DNA of 64,000 nt from Moellerella wisconsensis ATCC 35017 (GCF_001294465.1 NZ_LGAA01000026.1:124001-188000), one strand, 5' to 3'. Shown: positions 21,550 to 30,002, counted from the first letter of the stretch. Translations and numbers: made by a program. Notes: generated by a model not told the origin, from the letters alone.

Positions 21550-21832
21550 ATACACCGAACTCTCTGACTTCGAGATTAATGAAAAGATTGCTGAGAAATT
21601 GAGGTTAGATTATTGGGGCGCAGAACCTAATATTTATGTTGATGATTATGTTTACTCTCCATGTACTAATCCTATCCAAGCAATGCCAATTATTATTGAG
21701 AATGGTATTAGCATGGTGCGAGTTAATAATACTTGGTCAGCTCGTCAATTTAATAATCACTGCATAGAAATTATTGGTGATAATTATTATCGAATTGCCA
21801 TGGAAGTTTATTTATTAATGAATGGAAAATAG
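21542..21832 (+). CDS. NinX-like protein (DUF2591)
   Basis: Ninety-six residues. MNKYTELSDFEINEKIAEKL, then DYVYSPCTNPIQAMPIIIENGIS and a C-terminal YYRIAMEVYLLMN match the DUF2591 pattern (TelsDfeIN..VA, Y.pcNnPsDAwPII.eN.Is, RAam.vyL.m). A common phage protein with unknown biochemistry. Part of the packed series before xis/int. Confidence 0.85.
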   Translation: MNKYTELSDFEINEKIAEKLRLDYWGAEPNIYVDDYVYSPCTNPIQAMPIIIENGISMVRVNNTWSARQFNNHCIEIIGDNYYRIAMEVYLLMNGK

Positions 21833-21844
21833 CATAGGTGAATT

Positions 21845-22039
21845 ATGGATATTATCGACTCAGCAAATGAACTTAATGAATTAAATATAAAAAATGCAAT
21901 GTTAAATCGACCTCCAATAATTAAATCGATAAATGGAATGTGCGTCTGGTGCGAAGAATTACCAGCGGCAACTAATAGCGCATATTGCAGCAAAGATTGC
22001 GGAGATGATCATGAGCAATATAAACGAAAAAATGGATGA
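21845..22039 (+). CDS. TraR/DksA-like small zinc-finger protein
   Basis: Sixty-four residues. MDIIDSANELNELNIKNAML is the usual helical start of phage TraR/DksA-like proteins, and CVWCEELPAATNSAYCSKDC is a four-cysteine zinc finger. TraR-type proteins bind the secondary channel of RNA polymerase and change transcription without ppGpp; whether this short version does so is inference. Overlaps the next gene by 29 bases. Confidence 0.7.
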   Translation: MDIIDSANELNELNIKNAMLNRPPIIKSINGMCVWCEELPAATNSAYCSKDCGDDHEQYKRKNG

Positions 22040-22256
22040 TGTAATACTAGAAAATGGGCGCAGGAAGATAGCCCGCGAATGCCGCAATAAGTTAAAACAA
22101 CTCAAGAAACTCAGCGATAAACAAAGCACTTTAATTCTTAATCAATACCTGCCTAAATTTAAATTAACACTCACAGATAAACATAAAAATTTCACGCCTA
22201 AACTTTGGCTTATTTGGTATGTGAATAATATCGATAAGGAGATTAATAGTGAATGA
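22011..22256 (+). CDS. Hypothetical 81-residue early protein
   Basis: ATG at 22011 after GGAG with 6-base spacing. Begins MSNINEKMDDVILENGRRKI; strongly basic and helical (ARECRNKLKQLKKLSDKQS), ending in a tryptophan-rich segment (KLWLIWYVNNIDKE). Overlaps xis by 8 bases. No family recognised. Confidence 0.55.
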   Translation: MSNINEKMDDVILENGRRKIARECRNKLKQLKKLSDKQSTLILNQYLPKFKLTLTDKHKNFTPKLWLIWYVNNIDKEINSE

Positions 22257-22581
22257 CTCGTATTACACGGTAGAAGAATACTCAAAGCTATTAAATCTAT
22301 CAAAAGGCACCATATATAGAAAGCCATCAAAATACTACATGTTTAAGGTCGGTGGATCTTGGCGTGCAAACAAGGAAAGCCTGAAAAAATTTGAACAGGC
22401 GCAGTTTAACGACAATAATGTCTATCGGCTGGCTGTAGTCGGTAGTGGGAGAAAAGCATGCCGATCTACAAAAGAGGTAAAAAATACTGGGTTGACGTCG
22501 CAACACCAAGCGGAGAGAGAATTAGAAAATCTGCTTGCACGGAGGATAAAGTCAAAGCTCAGGAATATCATGACAAGTTAA
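22249..22581 (+). CDS. xis: Excisionase-like DNA-binding protein
   Basis: A 110-residue protein, GTG start. The first 45 residues are a MerR/HTH_17-type winged helix: YYTVEEYSKLLNLSKGTIYR, then KYYMFKVGGSWRANKESLKKF. The phage excisionases use this fold to bend attR DNA and direct Int to excision. The gene runs 124 bases into int in another frame, so the C-terminal 41 residues are read from int DNA and may be functionally unimportant. Position directly before int supports the call. Confidence 0.8.
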   Translation: MNDSYYTVEEYSKLLNLSKGTIYRKPSKYYMFKVGGSWRANKESLKKFEQAQFNDNNVYRLAVVGSGRKACRSTKEVKNTGLTSQHQAERELENLLARRIKSKLRNIMTS

Positions 22582-23504
22582 AACATGAACTATGGCAGAT
22601 GGAGAAGTTAGACAAATTGCCTGATAGGTCATTTGAAGAAATGATATTACTCACCTTAAAGGACGCAGAAGGTCAAGCCTCATATCAAGTAAAACTTGCT
22701 TATGCAGACTACTTTCTGCAGATCTTTAGGGGGAGAAAAATATCCACCATAACCAGCGATGAGATAGCTCACTCTTTGCCACTGTACAACCCTCAAACAA
22801 AGAGAAAGCTATCCAACGCTACGCAAAATAGATACCGCTCATTTATTATGCGTGCTTTTTCGTTGGCTCACAAGATGGGATGGTTGCTTAAATCATCCTA
22901 TATACCCAGAATGAAAGAGCCGACTGTAAGGGTTAGGTGGCTAGAAAAGCGGGAAGCTGAGCTACTCCTTTCTAATATTAAAATTAAGTGGATGAGAGAT
23001 CTTGTGTCAATAGCACTCCTAACAGGGATGAGAAAAAGTGAGATCCTTTCTCTGAAATGGAAAAGTGTTGATGTGGCTAGACGGGTAGCCCATGTTACTG
23101 CTGATAATGCTAAATCAGGAAAAGCTAGACCAGTTCCTCTAAATGATGTTGCCATTGAAATACTCAATAGCATTGAAAAGGAAGGCGACTATGTTTTCTC
23201 CAATAACGGAATGAAAAGAGCTGGTTATTATCGGGAATGTTATGACAAGGCATTAGCTGACTCAGACATAACAGATTTCACTTTTCATGATCTAAGGCAC
23301 ACATGGGCAAGTTGGCATGCACAAAGTGGAACGCCGCTCATGGTGTTGAAAGAAATGGGAGGATGGGAGACATTAGAAATGGTTCAGAAATACGCTCATT
23401 TCAGTGGTCAACATTTAACCAAATATAGTGAGCACGTCACAATTTCGACACAGTCGAATAATAAAGCCAGTCAAAAGCCACATCTAACTCTTTTAACTGG
23501 CTGA
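22458..23504 (+). CDS. int: Tyrosine-recombinase integrase
   Basis: A 348-residue site-specific recombinase. An N-terminal arm-binding domain (YKRGKKYWVDVATPSGERIR) is followed by a core-binding domain (about 60-155) and the catalytic domain with Arg192 (TGMRKSE), Lys219, His277 and Arg280 (HDLRHTWASW), Trp303 in place of the second His, and nucleophile Tyr312 (YAHFS). It integrates and excises the phage. It is the last phage gene; its stop is 40 bases before the chromosomal gene fragment, so attR must lie in that interval. Confidence 0.97.
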   Translation: MPIYKRGKKYWVDVATPSGERIRKSACTEDKVKAQEYHDKLKHELWQMEKLDKLPDRSFEEMILLTLKDAEGQASYQVKLAYADYFLQIFRGRKISTITSDEIAHSLPLYNPQTKRKLSNATQNRYRSFIMRAFSLAHKMGWLLKSSYIPRMKEPTVRVRWLEKREAELLLSNIKIKWMRDLVSIALLTGMRKSEILSLKWKSVDVARRVAHVTADNAKSGKARPVPLNDVAIEILNSIEKEGDYVFSNNGMKRAGYYRECYDKALADSDITDFTFHDLRHTWASWHAQSGTPLMVLKEMGGWETLEMVQKYAHFSGQHLTKYSEHVTISTQSNNKASQKPHLTLLTG

Positions 23505-23555
23505 TATGTAAAGGTTAAATTCACACATCCAGCAATCACAATTACATCGACTTTA
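23505..23555 (+). other. Likely attR region
   Basis: Short interval between int and the chromosomal ABC-transporter fragment. The chromosomal frame (TSTLDYESE) can be followed leftward to about 23,544, before which the sequence no longer resembles the transporter. The core repeat cannot be defined because attL is outside the window. Confidence 0.5.
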
Positions 23556-23768
23556 GATTATGAATCTGAAGCTGCAATTATGACTAATATGGCAGAAATC
23601 ACCACCGGTAGAACCGTAATTAGTATCGCACATCGGCTAAATACTCTACGGTATACCGACAGAATTTGCGTTATCCATAATGGCGAGATTGTCGAGTTTG
23701 ATAATCATCATAATTTGCTACAACAACAAGGCTTATATGCGCAATTATGGCAACAGCAAACCCGTTAA
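23544..23768 (+). pseudogene. 3' fragment of a type-I-secretion (HlyB-like) ABC transporter ATPase
   Basis: About 74 codons in one frame. TSTLDYESE is the end of the Walker-B/D-loop region (normally DEATSALDYES in HlyB-type exporters), followed by RTVISIAHRLNTLRYTDRI with the switch histidine, and a C-terminus like those of HlyB/RtxB proteins (VEFDNHHNLLQQQGLYAQLW). Everything before the D-loop, including the membrane domain, Walker A and the signature, is missing, so the prophage split the gene or replaced its 3' end. An ATG at 23580 could start only a meaningless short product. Confidence 0.85.
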
Positions 23769-23826
23769 TTAGTATCAGTAGTTAGAAGTTGCTGTTTTTT
23801 TATTCGCTCGGGATATTTTTTTAAAT

Positions 23827-23858
23827 AAGCGCTGATATTTTAATCGATAACAGCGCTT
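23827..23858. repeat. Inverted repeat upstream of ybfE
   Basis: AAGCGCTG (23827-23834) and CAGCGCTT (23851-23858) are perfect 8-bp inverted arms around a 16-base AT-rich spacer. No T run, so an operator or cruciform is more likely than a terminator. Confidence 0.4.
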
Positions 23859-23947
23859 CATCGCTCCGCAATAGTAGCGATATGCAGGCAGCTAAGGTAT
23901 GATTGCGCGCTGGATCCTTGGTACTCGCCCTTTAACACTTACTAGAT

Positions 23948-24241
23948 ATGGCAAAAGAACAAACTGATCGCACCACTCTTGATTTGTTCGCGAACGAACG
24001 TAGGCCTGGGCGACCGAAGACAAGCCCGTTATCACGGGATGAACAATTAAAAATCAACAAACGCAATCAATTAAGACGAGATAAAGTCAAAGGATTACGT
24101 CGGGTTGAACTAAAATTAAATGAAGACGCCGTTGCAATACTGAACCAATTGGCAGAGCAACAGAACATCAGTCGCAGTGAACTTATCGAACAGATATTGA
24201 TGGCTCAGCTTGAGCAGTCACTTCTGCCGGCGAAAGATTAA
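23948..24241 (+). CDS. ybfE: YbfE family protein (LexA-regulated, CopG-like)
   Basis: A 97-residue protein nearly identical in pattern to E. coli YbfE: KEQTDRTTLDLFANERRPGR, the basic linker RDEQLKINKRNQLRRDKVKG, and a ribbon-helix-helix-like C-terminal part (RRVELKLNEDAVAILNQLAE, ISRSELIEQIL). E. coli ybfE is an SOS gene of unknown function; I did not find a clear LexA box (CTG-N10-CAG) here. It lies just before fldA, as in E. coli. Confidence 0.9.
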   Translation: MAKEQTDRTTLDLFANERRPGRPKTSPLSRDEQLKINKRNQLRRDKVKGLRRVELKLNEDAVAILNQLAEQQNISRSELIEQILMAQLEQSLLPAKD

Positions 24242-24324
24242 ACGTCATCATCCACAATGCTAACCACACAAATTTGACAGATTTATCCTGATAGTTTGGC
24301 CAAAATAGAAAGCATAATGCTATC

Positions 24325-24343
24325 ATTAATGGTAATCATTCAG
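24325..24343 (+). promoter_or_regulatory. Possible Fur box upstream of fldA
   Basis: AATGGTAATCATT (24328-24340) matches the core AATGATAATCATT of the Fur consensus at 12 of 13 bases. Overall 19-bp match is about 13. It is 65 bases before the flavodoxin start, so it could give iron control of fldA. Confidence 0.45.
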
Positions 24344-24407
24344 CACAAATTTGGCGTCAGAAACTGACTGACAGCCCTGACAGAAACAGAAGAGGTTGAC
24401 TCACTTT

Positions 24408-24935
24408 ATGGCAATCGTAGGTATTTTCTTCGGTAGTGACACAGGTAATACAGAAAATATTGCCAAAATGATCCAGCAAAAACTGGGTAAAGATGTGGCA
24501 GAAGTTCACGATATCGCAAAAAGCAGCAAAGAAGATATCGCTGAATTTGATATCCTGCTACTGGGTATTCCAACCTGGTATTATGGTGAAGCTCAGTGTG
24601 ATTGGGATGACTTTTTCCCTACGCTCGAAGAAATTGATTTCGAGGGTAAATTAGTCGCTCTTTTCGGTTGTGGTGACCAAGAAGATTATGCGGAATATTT
24701 CTGCGATGCAATGGGCACTATTCGTGACATTATTGAACCAAGAGGCGCTGTTATTGTTGGTCATTGGCCAACTGAAGGCTATCACTTCGAAGCCTCTAAA
24801 GGACTGGCGGATGATAGTCATTTTATCGGTTTAGCCATTGATGAAGACCGGCAACCTGAACTCACTGAAGAGCGAGTGGATGCATGGGTTAAACAAATTT
24901 CTGACGAGATGTCTCTCTCTGAAATTATTGGTTAA
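24408..24935 (+). CDS. fldA: Flavodoxin 1
   Basis: A 175-residue FMN electron carrier, start ATG at 24408 (E. coli FldA begins MAITGIFFGSD; an upstream TTG at 24396 is not used). The phosphate-binding loop is GSDTGNTENIAK (about residues 8-19); FMN-contact residues lie in PTWYYGEAQCDWDDFF and FGCGDQEDYAEYF. It donates electrons to pyruvate formate-lyase activase, methionine synthase and the IspG/H enzymes. Its likely partner PflA is encoded 9 kb downstream. Highly conserved and next to fur, as in E. coli. Confidence 0.97.
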   Translation: MAIVGIFFGSDTGNTENIAKMIQQKLGKDVAEVHDIAKSSKEDIAEFDILLLGIPTWYYGEAQCDWDDFFPTLEEIDFEGKLVALFGCGDQEDYAEYFCDAMGTIRDIIEPRGAVIVGHWPTEGYHFEASKGLADDSHFIGLAIDEDRQPELTEERVDAWVKQISDEMSLSEIIG

Positions 24936-25334
24936 TATCACATGTGGCTAAACACACATGTGGCTGAGCAGAAAGTTACTCAACATAATTTTAACTGTAG
25001 ATGAACTACAGTAAACATGAGTCGCAGTTGGCTATTTTTTCAACTATCTAACGTTTATTTTGGCGCGATATGCAGCAAATAATGTCACTAACGACCAATA
25101 AATAGCATCGTAAACATAGATAGAACGCGAAAATATAACCTAAAAATTGATTCAATAAACACGGCGACTGCAATTTATATGATGTTGGGTATATGGTAAT
25201 AATGAGACATGATTGGTTTCTATTTACTCTCACTAAGCCTATAATTGTGAAATCGTTTAATAGAAATCTCTTTTTTCTGTTAATTATGTTTAGTTATTAT
25301 TAAATTCATGAATAAAGTTACAGGATAAATCCGC
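24936..25334. other. fldA-fur intergenic region
   Basis: Contains two direct repeats of CACATGTGGCT (24939-24949 and 24955-24965) straight after fldA, which can also pair as a hairpin, and an AT-rich region that should hold the fur promoter. I saw no clear uof-type leader gene. Confidence 0.4.
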
Positions 25335-25787
25335 ATGACCGACAACAATAAAGCATTAAAGAATGCTGGGCTGAAAGTTACACTTCCACGCTTGAAGATA
25401 CTGGAAGTGCTTCAAGATCCTGAGTGCCATCATGTCAGTGCGGAAGATCTCTATAAAAAGCTGATTGATTTAGGCGAAGAGATTGGCCTCGCAACAGTGT
25501 ACCGTGTATTAAACCAATTTGACGATGCTGGTATTGTGACTCGCCATAATTTTGAAGGTGGTAAATCTGTCTTCGAACTAACACAGCAGCATCATCATGA
25601 CCATCTTATCTGCCTTGATTGTGGCAAAGTTATTGAATTTACTGATGAATCAATTGAGACTCGTCAGAAAAATATCGCGGCGCGTCACGGAATTAAATTA
25701 TCAAACCACAGCCTATACCTGTATGGTCATTGTGCTGATGGTGATTGCCGTGATAACAATGATGCTCATGAAGCGAAAGGTGAATAA
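25335..25787 (+). CDS. fur: Ferric uptake regulator Fur
   Basis: A 150-residue metal-dependent repressor. The winged helix covers residues 1-82 (LKVTLPRLKILEVLQDPECH, GEEIGLATVYRVLNQFDDAG). The metal site is seen in QHHHDHLICLDCGKVIEF, and a second cysteine pair near the end (HCADGDC) completes structural zinc binding. With Fe2+ it represses iron-uptake genes by binding Fur boxes. Same gene order as in E. coli (fldA-fur). Length is normal (148 in E. coli). Confidence 0.98.
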   Translation: MTDNNKALKNAGLKVTLPRLKILEVLQDPECHHVSAEDLYKKLIDLGEEIGLATVYRVLNQFDDAGIVTRHNFEGGKSVFELTQQHHHDHLICLDCGKVIEFTDESIETRQKNIAARHGIKLSNHSLYLYGHCADGDCRDNNDAHEAKGE

Positions 25788-26288
25788 TAGTATCTTTTTA
25801 TTGGCTCTGTAACTTCATCCTATAGCTTGCCGTATAACTTGGCTATATCGGTGTTTTGTGCTCTGGTTATGATCTGTTTTAGTCATATGCATTACTTTTA
25901 ATGTCCAGTAAGTAACCAAAACGCTACGGAGCAATTATTCTAGTCAATTTCCTCTGAAATCCGTATGTGCAAACCACATGCGGATTTTATTTTGCCTCGT
26001 ATTTGCATTCTCTAACCAATAAATTTGATAATCACTCGACGTAATATTACACTAATCTCTAGTATCAAAAATCACATTAAAAGACCGCTTAAACAATCAG
26101 TTTTCAAAGACTAACTATCAAAAATTAACGTTCAAAAGAACCCGTATCTAAGAACGATCCCCCAAAGACTAAACGCAGAAACAACAAACAGAACAAAGTA
26201 AGCGAAATGAGAATACGATGATATCAATAGCGACTCATTGATTTCTCATCATAAATATCGCGCTAATTGATTGTTGAAGGATGAATGA
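25788..26288. other. fur-MFS intergenic region
   Basis: Holds the fur terminator at 25957-25990 and about 290 bases of AT-rich DNA before the MFS gene, with repeated short AAAG/ACTA-like runs but no recognisable gene or operator. Confidence 0.4.
25957..25990 (+). terminator. Rho-independent terminator
   Basis: AAATCCGTATGTG, loop CAAAC, CACATGCGGATTT: a 13-bp stem with one G-T wobble, followed by TATTTT. It is 170 bases after fur and points rightward. Confidence 0.75.
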
Positions 26289-27710
26289 ATGAGTCAAACG
26301 GAACAACCCAATCATGGCGGTTGGAGCACATTACTTACAGGTCAATATCTTTGGTTCATCTTGGCGCTAACCGGAGGGATCGTTCTGCATGCGGTCAATG
26401 TCTACATCACTATTACGACTTTACCTTCCGTAGTACGTGATATTGGCGGCCTAGACTTTTATGCTTGGAACACCACACTGTTTATTCTGTCATCCATTAT
26501 TCTCTCGGCTCTGACTTCTCGAATTTTATCCCGCCTCGGTCCGAGAAAAAGTTATCTTATCGCAACACTGATTTTTATTACCGGCACGATTATTTGTGCC
26601 CTCACCCCCTCGATGCTACTCATGTTACTAGGACGTATAATTCAAGGCGCTGGCGGAGGAATTTTACTCACCTTATCTTATTCCATGGTTCATCTTGTTT
26701 TCCCTCAATATCTCTGGTCAAGGGTACTGGCAATGATGTCGAGTATGTGGGGAATGGCAACACTTTTGGGGCCAGCATTAGGTGGTTTTTTTGCAGAATA
26801 TACTCTTTGGCGCGGGGCATTTTGGTGTCTAGCTATCGTTGGGCTGCCCTATATGTATCTTACATGGCGTGTATTGCCTAATCAAAATCATCGCAGCACC
26901 GTGCTAGAAAAAATTCCCTATCGCCAATTATTGCTGCTTTCGATGGCGGTTTTGGCTATTTCTCTCGGCAGTCTCAGCCAAAAAATATGGGTGCCCATTT
27001 TAGGACTTATGGCCGCTTGTACATTATGTTATGCCCTAGTCAATCTTGAAAAAAGAGGAGTAAACTGCTTATTTCCACAAGATACTTTTCGGCTATCCGC
27101 TCCTTTAGCGCCAATTTATTTGACCATGGCGTTATTAGGTTTTAGCGTACAAACAGAAGTTTTTGTTCCTTATTTTTTACAAGTTCTGCATGATGTTCCT
27201 CCCTTAGCCTCGGGATATCTCGCGGCATTAGTCGGAGCCGGTTGGTCTTCTAGCGCGATTTTAGCCTCCGGAGTAACGCCAGTAATCGCCCGCAAATTAA
27301 TCTGCCGTGGCCCTACACTCACACTATTTGCCTTAGTTATTCTCGCGCTGTTTATCACGAATATTATTGAGCTAGAAAATTATCAATTAATAATAATTTG
27401 CCTCGCATTATTTTTTGCTGGCAGCGGAATAGGAATGGCATGGCCCCATTTACTGACGCGGATATTAACTGTTTCACGTCAACAAGATGCGGATAAAGCC
27501 TCTGCGGCGATAACTACACTACAACTATTTTCAACCGCCTTTGGTGCATCTATAGCTGGCTTAATCGCTAATTCAGCAGGGCTTTCGCTCCCCGGAGGAA
27601 TAGATGGCGCTAAATCAGCCGCCGCTTGGCTATTTATATTATTTGCAGCAGTCCCTCTATTCGCATTAATTAGCGCTAATATTGTGGTTAAACAAGCGAA
27701 TAAGCACTAG
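26289..27710 (+). CDS. MFS transporter, DHA2-like drug/metabolite exporter
   Basis: A 473-residue integral membrane protein with about 14 hydrophobic segments. Motif A-like LTSRILSRLGPRKSYL lies between helices 2 and 3, GRIIQGAGGGILLTLSYSMV is the helix-4 motif, and WGMATLLGPALGGFFAEYTLWRGAFW is the helix-5 antiporter motif C region, which indicates a proton-driven exporter. A short soluble N-terminus (SQTEQPNHGGW) precedes helix 1. Substrate cannot be told. It has no operon partner; it lies between fur and ycaO and is not part of this block in E. coli. Confidence 0.88.
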   Translation: MSQTEQPNHGGWSTLLTGQYLWFILALTGGIVLHAVNVYITITTLPSVVRDIGGLDFYAWNTTLFILSSIILSALTSRILSRLGPRKSYLIATLIFITGTIICALTPSMLLMLLGRIIQGAGGGILLTLSYSMVHLVFPQYLWSRVLAMMSSMWGMATLLGPALGGFFAEYTLWRGAFWCLAIVGLPYMYLTWRVLPNQNHRSTVLEKIPYRQLLLLSMAVLAISLGSLSQKIWVPILGLMAACTLCYALVNLEKRGVNCLFPQDTFRLSAPLAPIYLTMALLGFSVQTEVFVPYFLQVLHDVPPLASGYLAALVGAGWSSSAILASGVTPVIARKLICRGPTLTLFALVILALFITNIIELENYQLIIICLALFFAGSGIGMAWPHLLTRILTVSRQQDADKASAAITTLQLFSTAFGASIAGLIANSAGLSLPGGIDGAKSAAAWLFILFAAVPLFALISANIVVKQANKH

Positions 27711-27917
27711 TCAATCGCAAAATTCTCTTTTAATTTAGTTGATTATTAATTATGTACAAAAAATAATAAAACTATATTCCACATTATATTCAAAGCGATA
27801 TTTAAAACCATGTACAGCTATCGAACACGTTGTTGGCTAAACAGTAAAAAGCATAGAGAGAATAACAAAAAGTCCGTATCATAGGTTTTCTAAAAACATC
27901 ATTATCAAGTGACTGAC

Positions 27918-29675
27918 ATGACTCAAACATTTATCCCTGGCAAAGATGCCGCCCTCGAAGATTCGATAGCCTCGTTTCAAGATAAATTACACTCTCTAGG
28001 ATTTAATATCGAAGAAGCCTCCTGGCTGAATCCTGTACCTAACGTCTGGTCAGTACATATTCGTGATCGTGACTGTTCGCTGTGCTTTACCAACGGTAAA
28101 GGCAGCACTAAAAAAGCCGCATTAGCCTCTGCTTTGGGTGAATATTTTGAGCGTCTCTCAACCAATTATTTTTTTGCTGATTTCTATTTAGGTAAAAACA
28201 TCGCGGACGGTGAATTTGTTCATTATCCTAATGAAAAGTGGTTTCCTTTAACCGAAGATGACAGCTTACCCGACGGAATTTTAGACGCAGGTTTATTAAA
28301 ATTTTACGATCCTGATAATGCCCTAGGTGGCAGCCAATTGATTGATTTTCAATCCGGCAATACCGAACGTGGGATCTGCGCGCTACCATTCACGCGTCAA
28401 TCAGACAATCAAACGGTATATATTCCAATGAACATCATTGGTAATCTATATGTTTCAAACGGTATGTCAGCGGGAAATACCGCTAACGAAGCACGAGTTC
28501 AGGGATTATCTGAAATTTTCGAGCGCTATGTTAAAAATCGTATTATCTCTGAATGTATCAGCCTTCCGCTGATCCCTGCTGAAGTAATGAATAAATACCC
28601 AAGCGTGGTAGAAGCGGTAAATACCTTAGAACAAGAAGGCTTTCCAATTTTCTGCTATGACGCATCATTAGGGGGCGAATATCCAGTTATTTGTGTGATT
28701 TTATTCAATCCAGCCAATGGTACATGCTTCGCTTCGTTTGGTGCACACCCCGATTTTAGTGTCGCCCTAGAGCGTACAGTGACAGAATTATTACAGGGTC
28801 GTGGTTTAAAAGATCTCGATGTGTTTAATGCACCGACGTTTGACGATGAAGAAGTGGCGGATAATACTAATCTCGAAACTCACTTTATTGATTCAAGTGG
28901 TTTAATTAGTTGGGACTTATTTAAAAAAGAGGCTGATTATCCATTTGTCGAGTGGTCATTTAAAGGGACAACTCAAGAAGAATTCTCTACCCTTATGGCT
29001 ATTTATAATCAGTTAGATGCTGAAGTTTATATCGCTGATTACTCTCATTTAGGCGTCTACGCATGCCGTATTTTAGTGCCTGGTATGTCCGATATTTATC
29101 CTGTGGAAGATCTGCATATTGCGAATAATACCATGGGGGCACATCTGCGCGAGGTGATTATTAGTCTGCCAGAGAGCCAATGGTCAGCTGAAGAATATTT
29201 ATCATTTATTGAGCAACTGGATGACGAAGGCTTAGATGATTTTACCCGCGTACGTGAATTATTAGGTCTGGCAGTAGGCAAAGATAATGGCTGGAGTAAT
29301 TTGCGCATCGGAGAATTAAAATCCATGCTAGCATTAGCAGGTGGTGATTTAGAGCAAGCGCTTATTTGGGTTGAATGGACGCAAGATTTTAATAGTTCCG
29401 TGTTTACCCCTGAACGTGCCAATTATTACCGTTGTCTACATACTTTATTGCTGCTTAATCAAGAAGATGAAAGAGATCCTGCTCAATATTATGATGCATT
29501 TGTACATATGTATGGCGCAGATACCGTAGATGCAGCATCATCTGCCATCGCTGGTGAGAATTGTTTTTATGGCTTATGGGCTATCGACGAACAATTATCC
29601 TCGCTTCCCGCACATCAGGCATTATTAGCTGCCTATGAAAAATTACAAAAAGCAAAAATAACCGCTGCGAAATAA
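27918..29675 (+). CDS. ycaO: YcaO, ribosomal protein S12 methylthiotransferase accessory factor
   Basis: About 585 residues from the ATG at 27918; an in-frame GTG at 27909 is disfavoured because E. coli YcaO begins MTQTFIPGKDAALEDSI. The ATP-binding YcaO core has the KKAALASALGEYFERLSTNY, GNTANEARVQGLSEIFERYV and ALERTVTELLQGR helices with Mg-ATP glutamates. YcaO proteins activate amide bonds by phosphorylation; the E. coli enzyme is linked to RimO-dependent beta-methylthiolation of S12. Followed by focA, as in E. coli. Length normal (586). Confidence 0.97.
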   Translation: MTQTFIPGKDAALEDSIASFQDKLHSLGFNIEEASWLNPVPNVWSVHIRDRDCSLCFTNGKGSTKKAALASALGEYFERLSTNYFFADFYLGKNIADGEFVHYPNEKWFPLTEDDSLPDGILDAGLLKFYDPDNALGGSQLIDFQSGNTERGICALPFTRQSDNQTVYIPMNIIGNLYVSNGMSAGNTANEARVQGLSEIFERYVKNRIISECISLPLIPAEVMNKYPSVVEAVNTLEQEGFPIFCYDASLGGEYPVICVILFNPANGTCFASFGAHPDFSVALERTVTELLQGRGLKDLDVFNAPTFDDEEVADNTNLETHFIDSSGLISWDLFKKEADYPFVEWSFKGTTQEEFSTLMAIYNQLDAEVYIADYSHLGVYACRILVPGMSDIYPVEDLHIANNTMGAHLREVIISLPESQWSAEEYLSFIEQLDDEGLDDFTRVRELLGLAVGKDNGWSNLRIGELKSMLALAGGDLEQALIWVEWTQDFNSSVFTPERANYYRCLHTLLLLNQEDERDPAQYYDAFVHMYGADTVDAASSAIAGENCFYGLWAIDEQLSSLPAHQALLAAYEKLQKAKITAAK

Positions 29676-29717
29676 CCATACTAATACAATGGGTTAAGAA
29701 CAAATAGCTGTTATAAA

Positions 29718-29786
29718 GTAAAAATCAGGTTAATAAGTCAATCATCAATAACATTAAACTGACATTTTAGCCTGATTTTTTACTTT
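29718..29786 (+). terminator. Probable terminator after ycaO
   Basis: GTAAAAATCAGG (29718-29729) and CCTGATTTTTTAC (29771-29783) pair over about 12 bp with one extra T, leaving a loop of roughly 40 bases; a T-rich run is part of the right arm. The long loop makes it less certain. Confidence 0.45.
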
Positions 29787-29917
29787 TAGGATGTTACTAG
29801 CGGGTATTTTAAAAAAATCACACAAATATTAAAATTTATTTTTTCTTTTATTTTCATTAAATTACAGATTTATTTAACATAATTTAAACATAAAATCCTT
29901 AAATCTACGCTGAGTTT

Positions 29918-29962
29918 ATGATCCACGTCAAATATCTATTTTCCCCCCTTTGATACTATAAT
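29918..29962 (+). promoter_or_regulatory. FNR-type anaerobic promoter of focA-pflB
   Basis: ATGATCCACGTCAA at 29918-29931 matches the FNR consensus TTGAT-N4-ATCAA at 8 of 10 positions, and a consensus -10 TATAAT lies at 29957-29962, which puts the FNR site near -41 to -44 as in FNR-activated promoters. E. coli focA-pfl is FNR- and ArcA-activated. Confidence 0.7.
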
Positions 29963-30002
29963 TGCGTACAATAATTAATTAACTTTATAAGAGAGTGTTA
30001 GT

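Larger units (their letters stand above)
1..23545. mobile_element. Lambdoid prophage, right-hand part (early, regulatory, lysis and integration genes)
   Basis: Gene order matches lambda/P22/21-type phages: terminase, lysis, Q, nin genes, helicase, O, cII, cro, cI, N, sieB, recombination genes, xis, int. The late and lysis genes face left and the recombination and integration genes face right, diverging from the cro/cI control region. The left end is outside the window, so the structural genes, attL and total length are unknown. The right end is placed just before an abrupt change from phage DNA to the 3' part of a chromosomal ABC-transporter gene near base 23,544. All phage genes needed for regulation look intact, so the element could be inducible, but its morphogenesis half is not visible. 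Confidence 0.95.
29676..30002. other. ycaO-focA intergenic region
   Basis: Contains the probable ycaO terminator and the anaerobic promoter of the focA-pfl operon, listed separately. The rest is AT-rich with no gene. Confidence 0.5.

Noticed and set aside
1..23545. CRISPR array or insertion sequence
   Set aside because: No regularly spaced direct repeats of CRISPR length and no transposase were found anywhere in the window.
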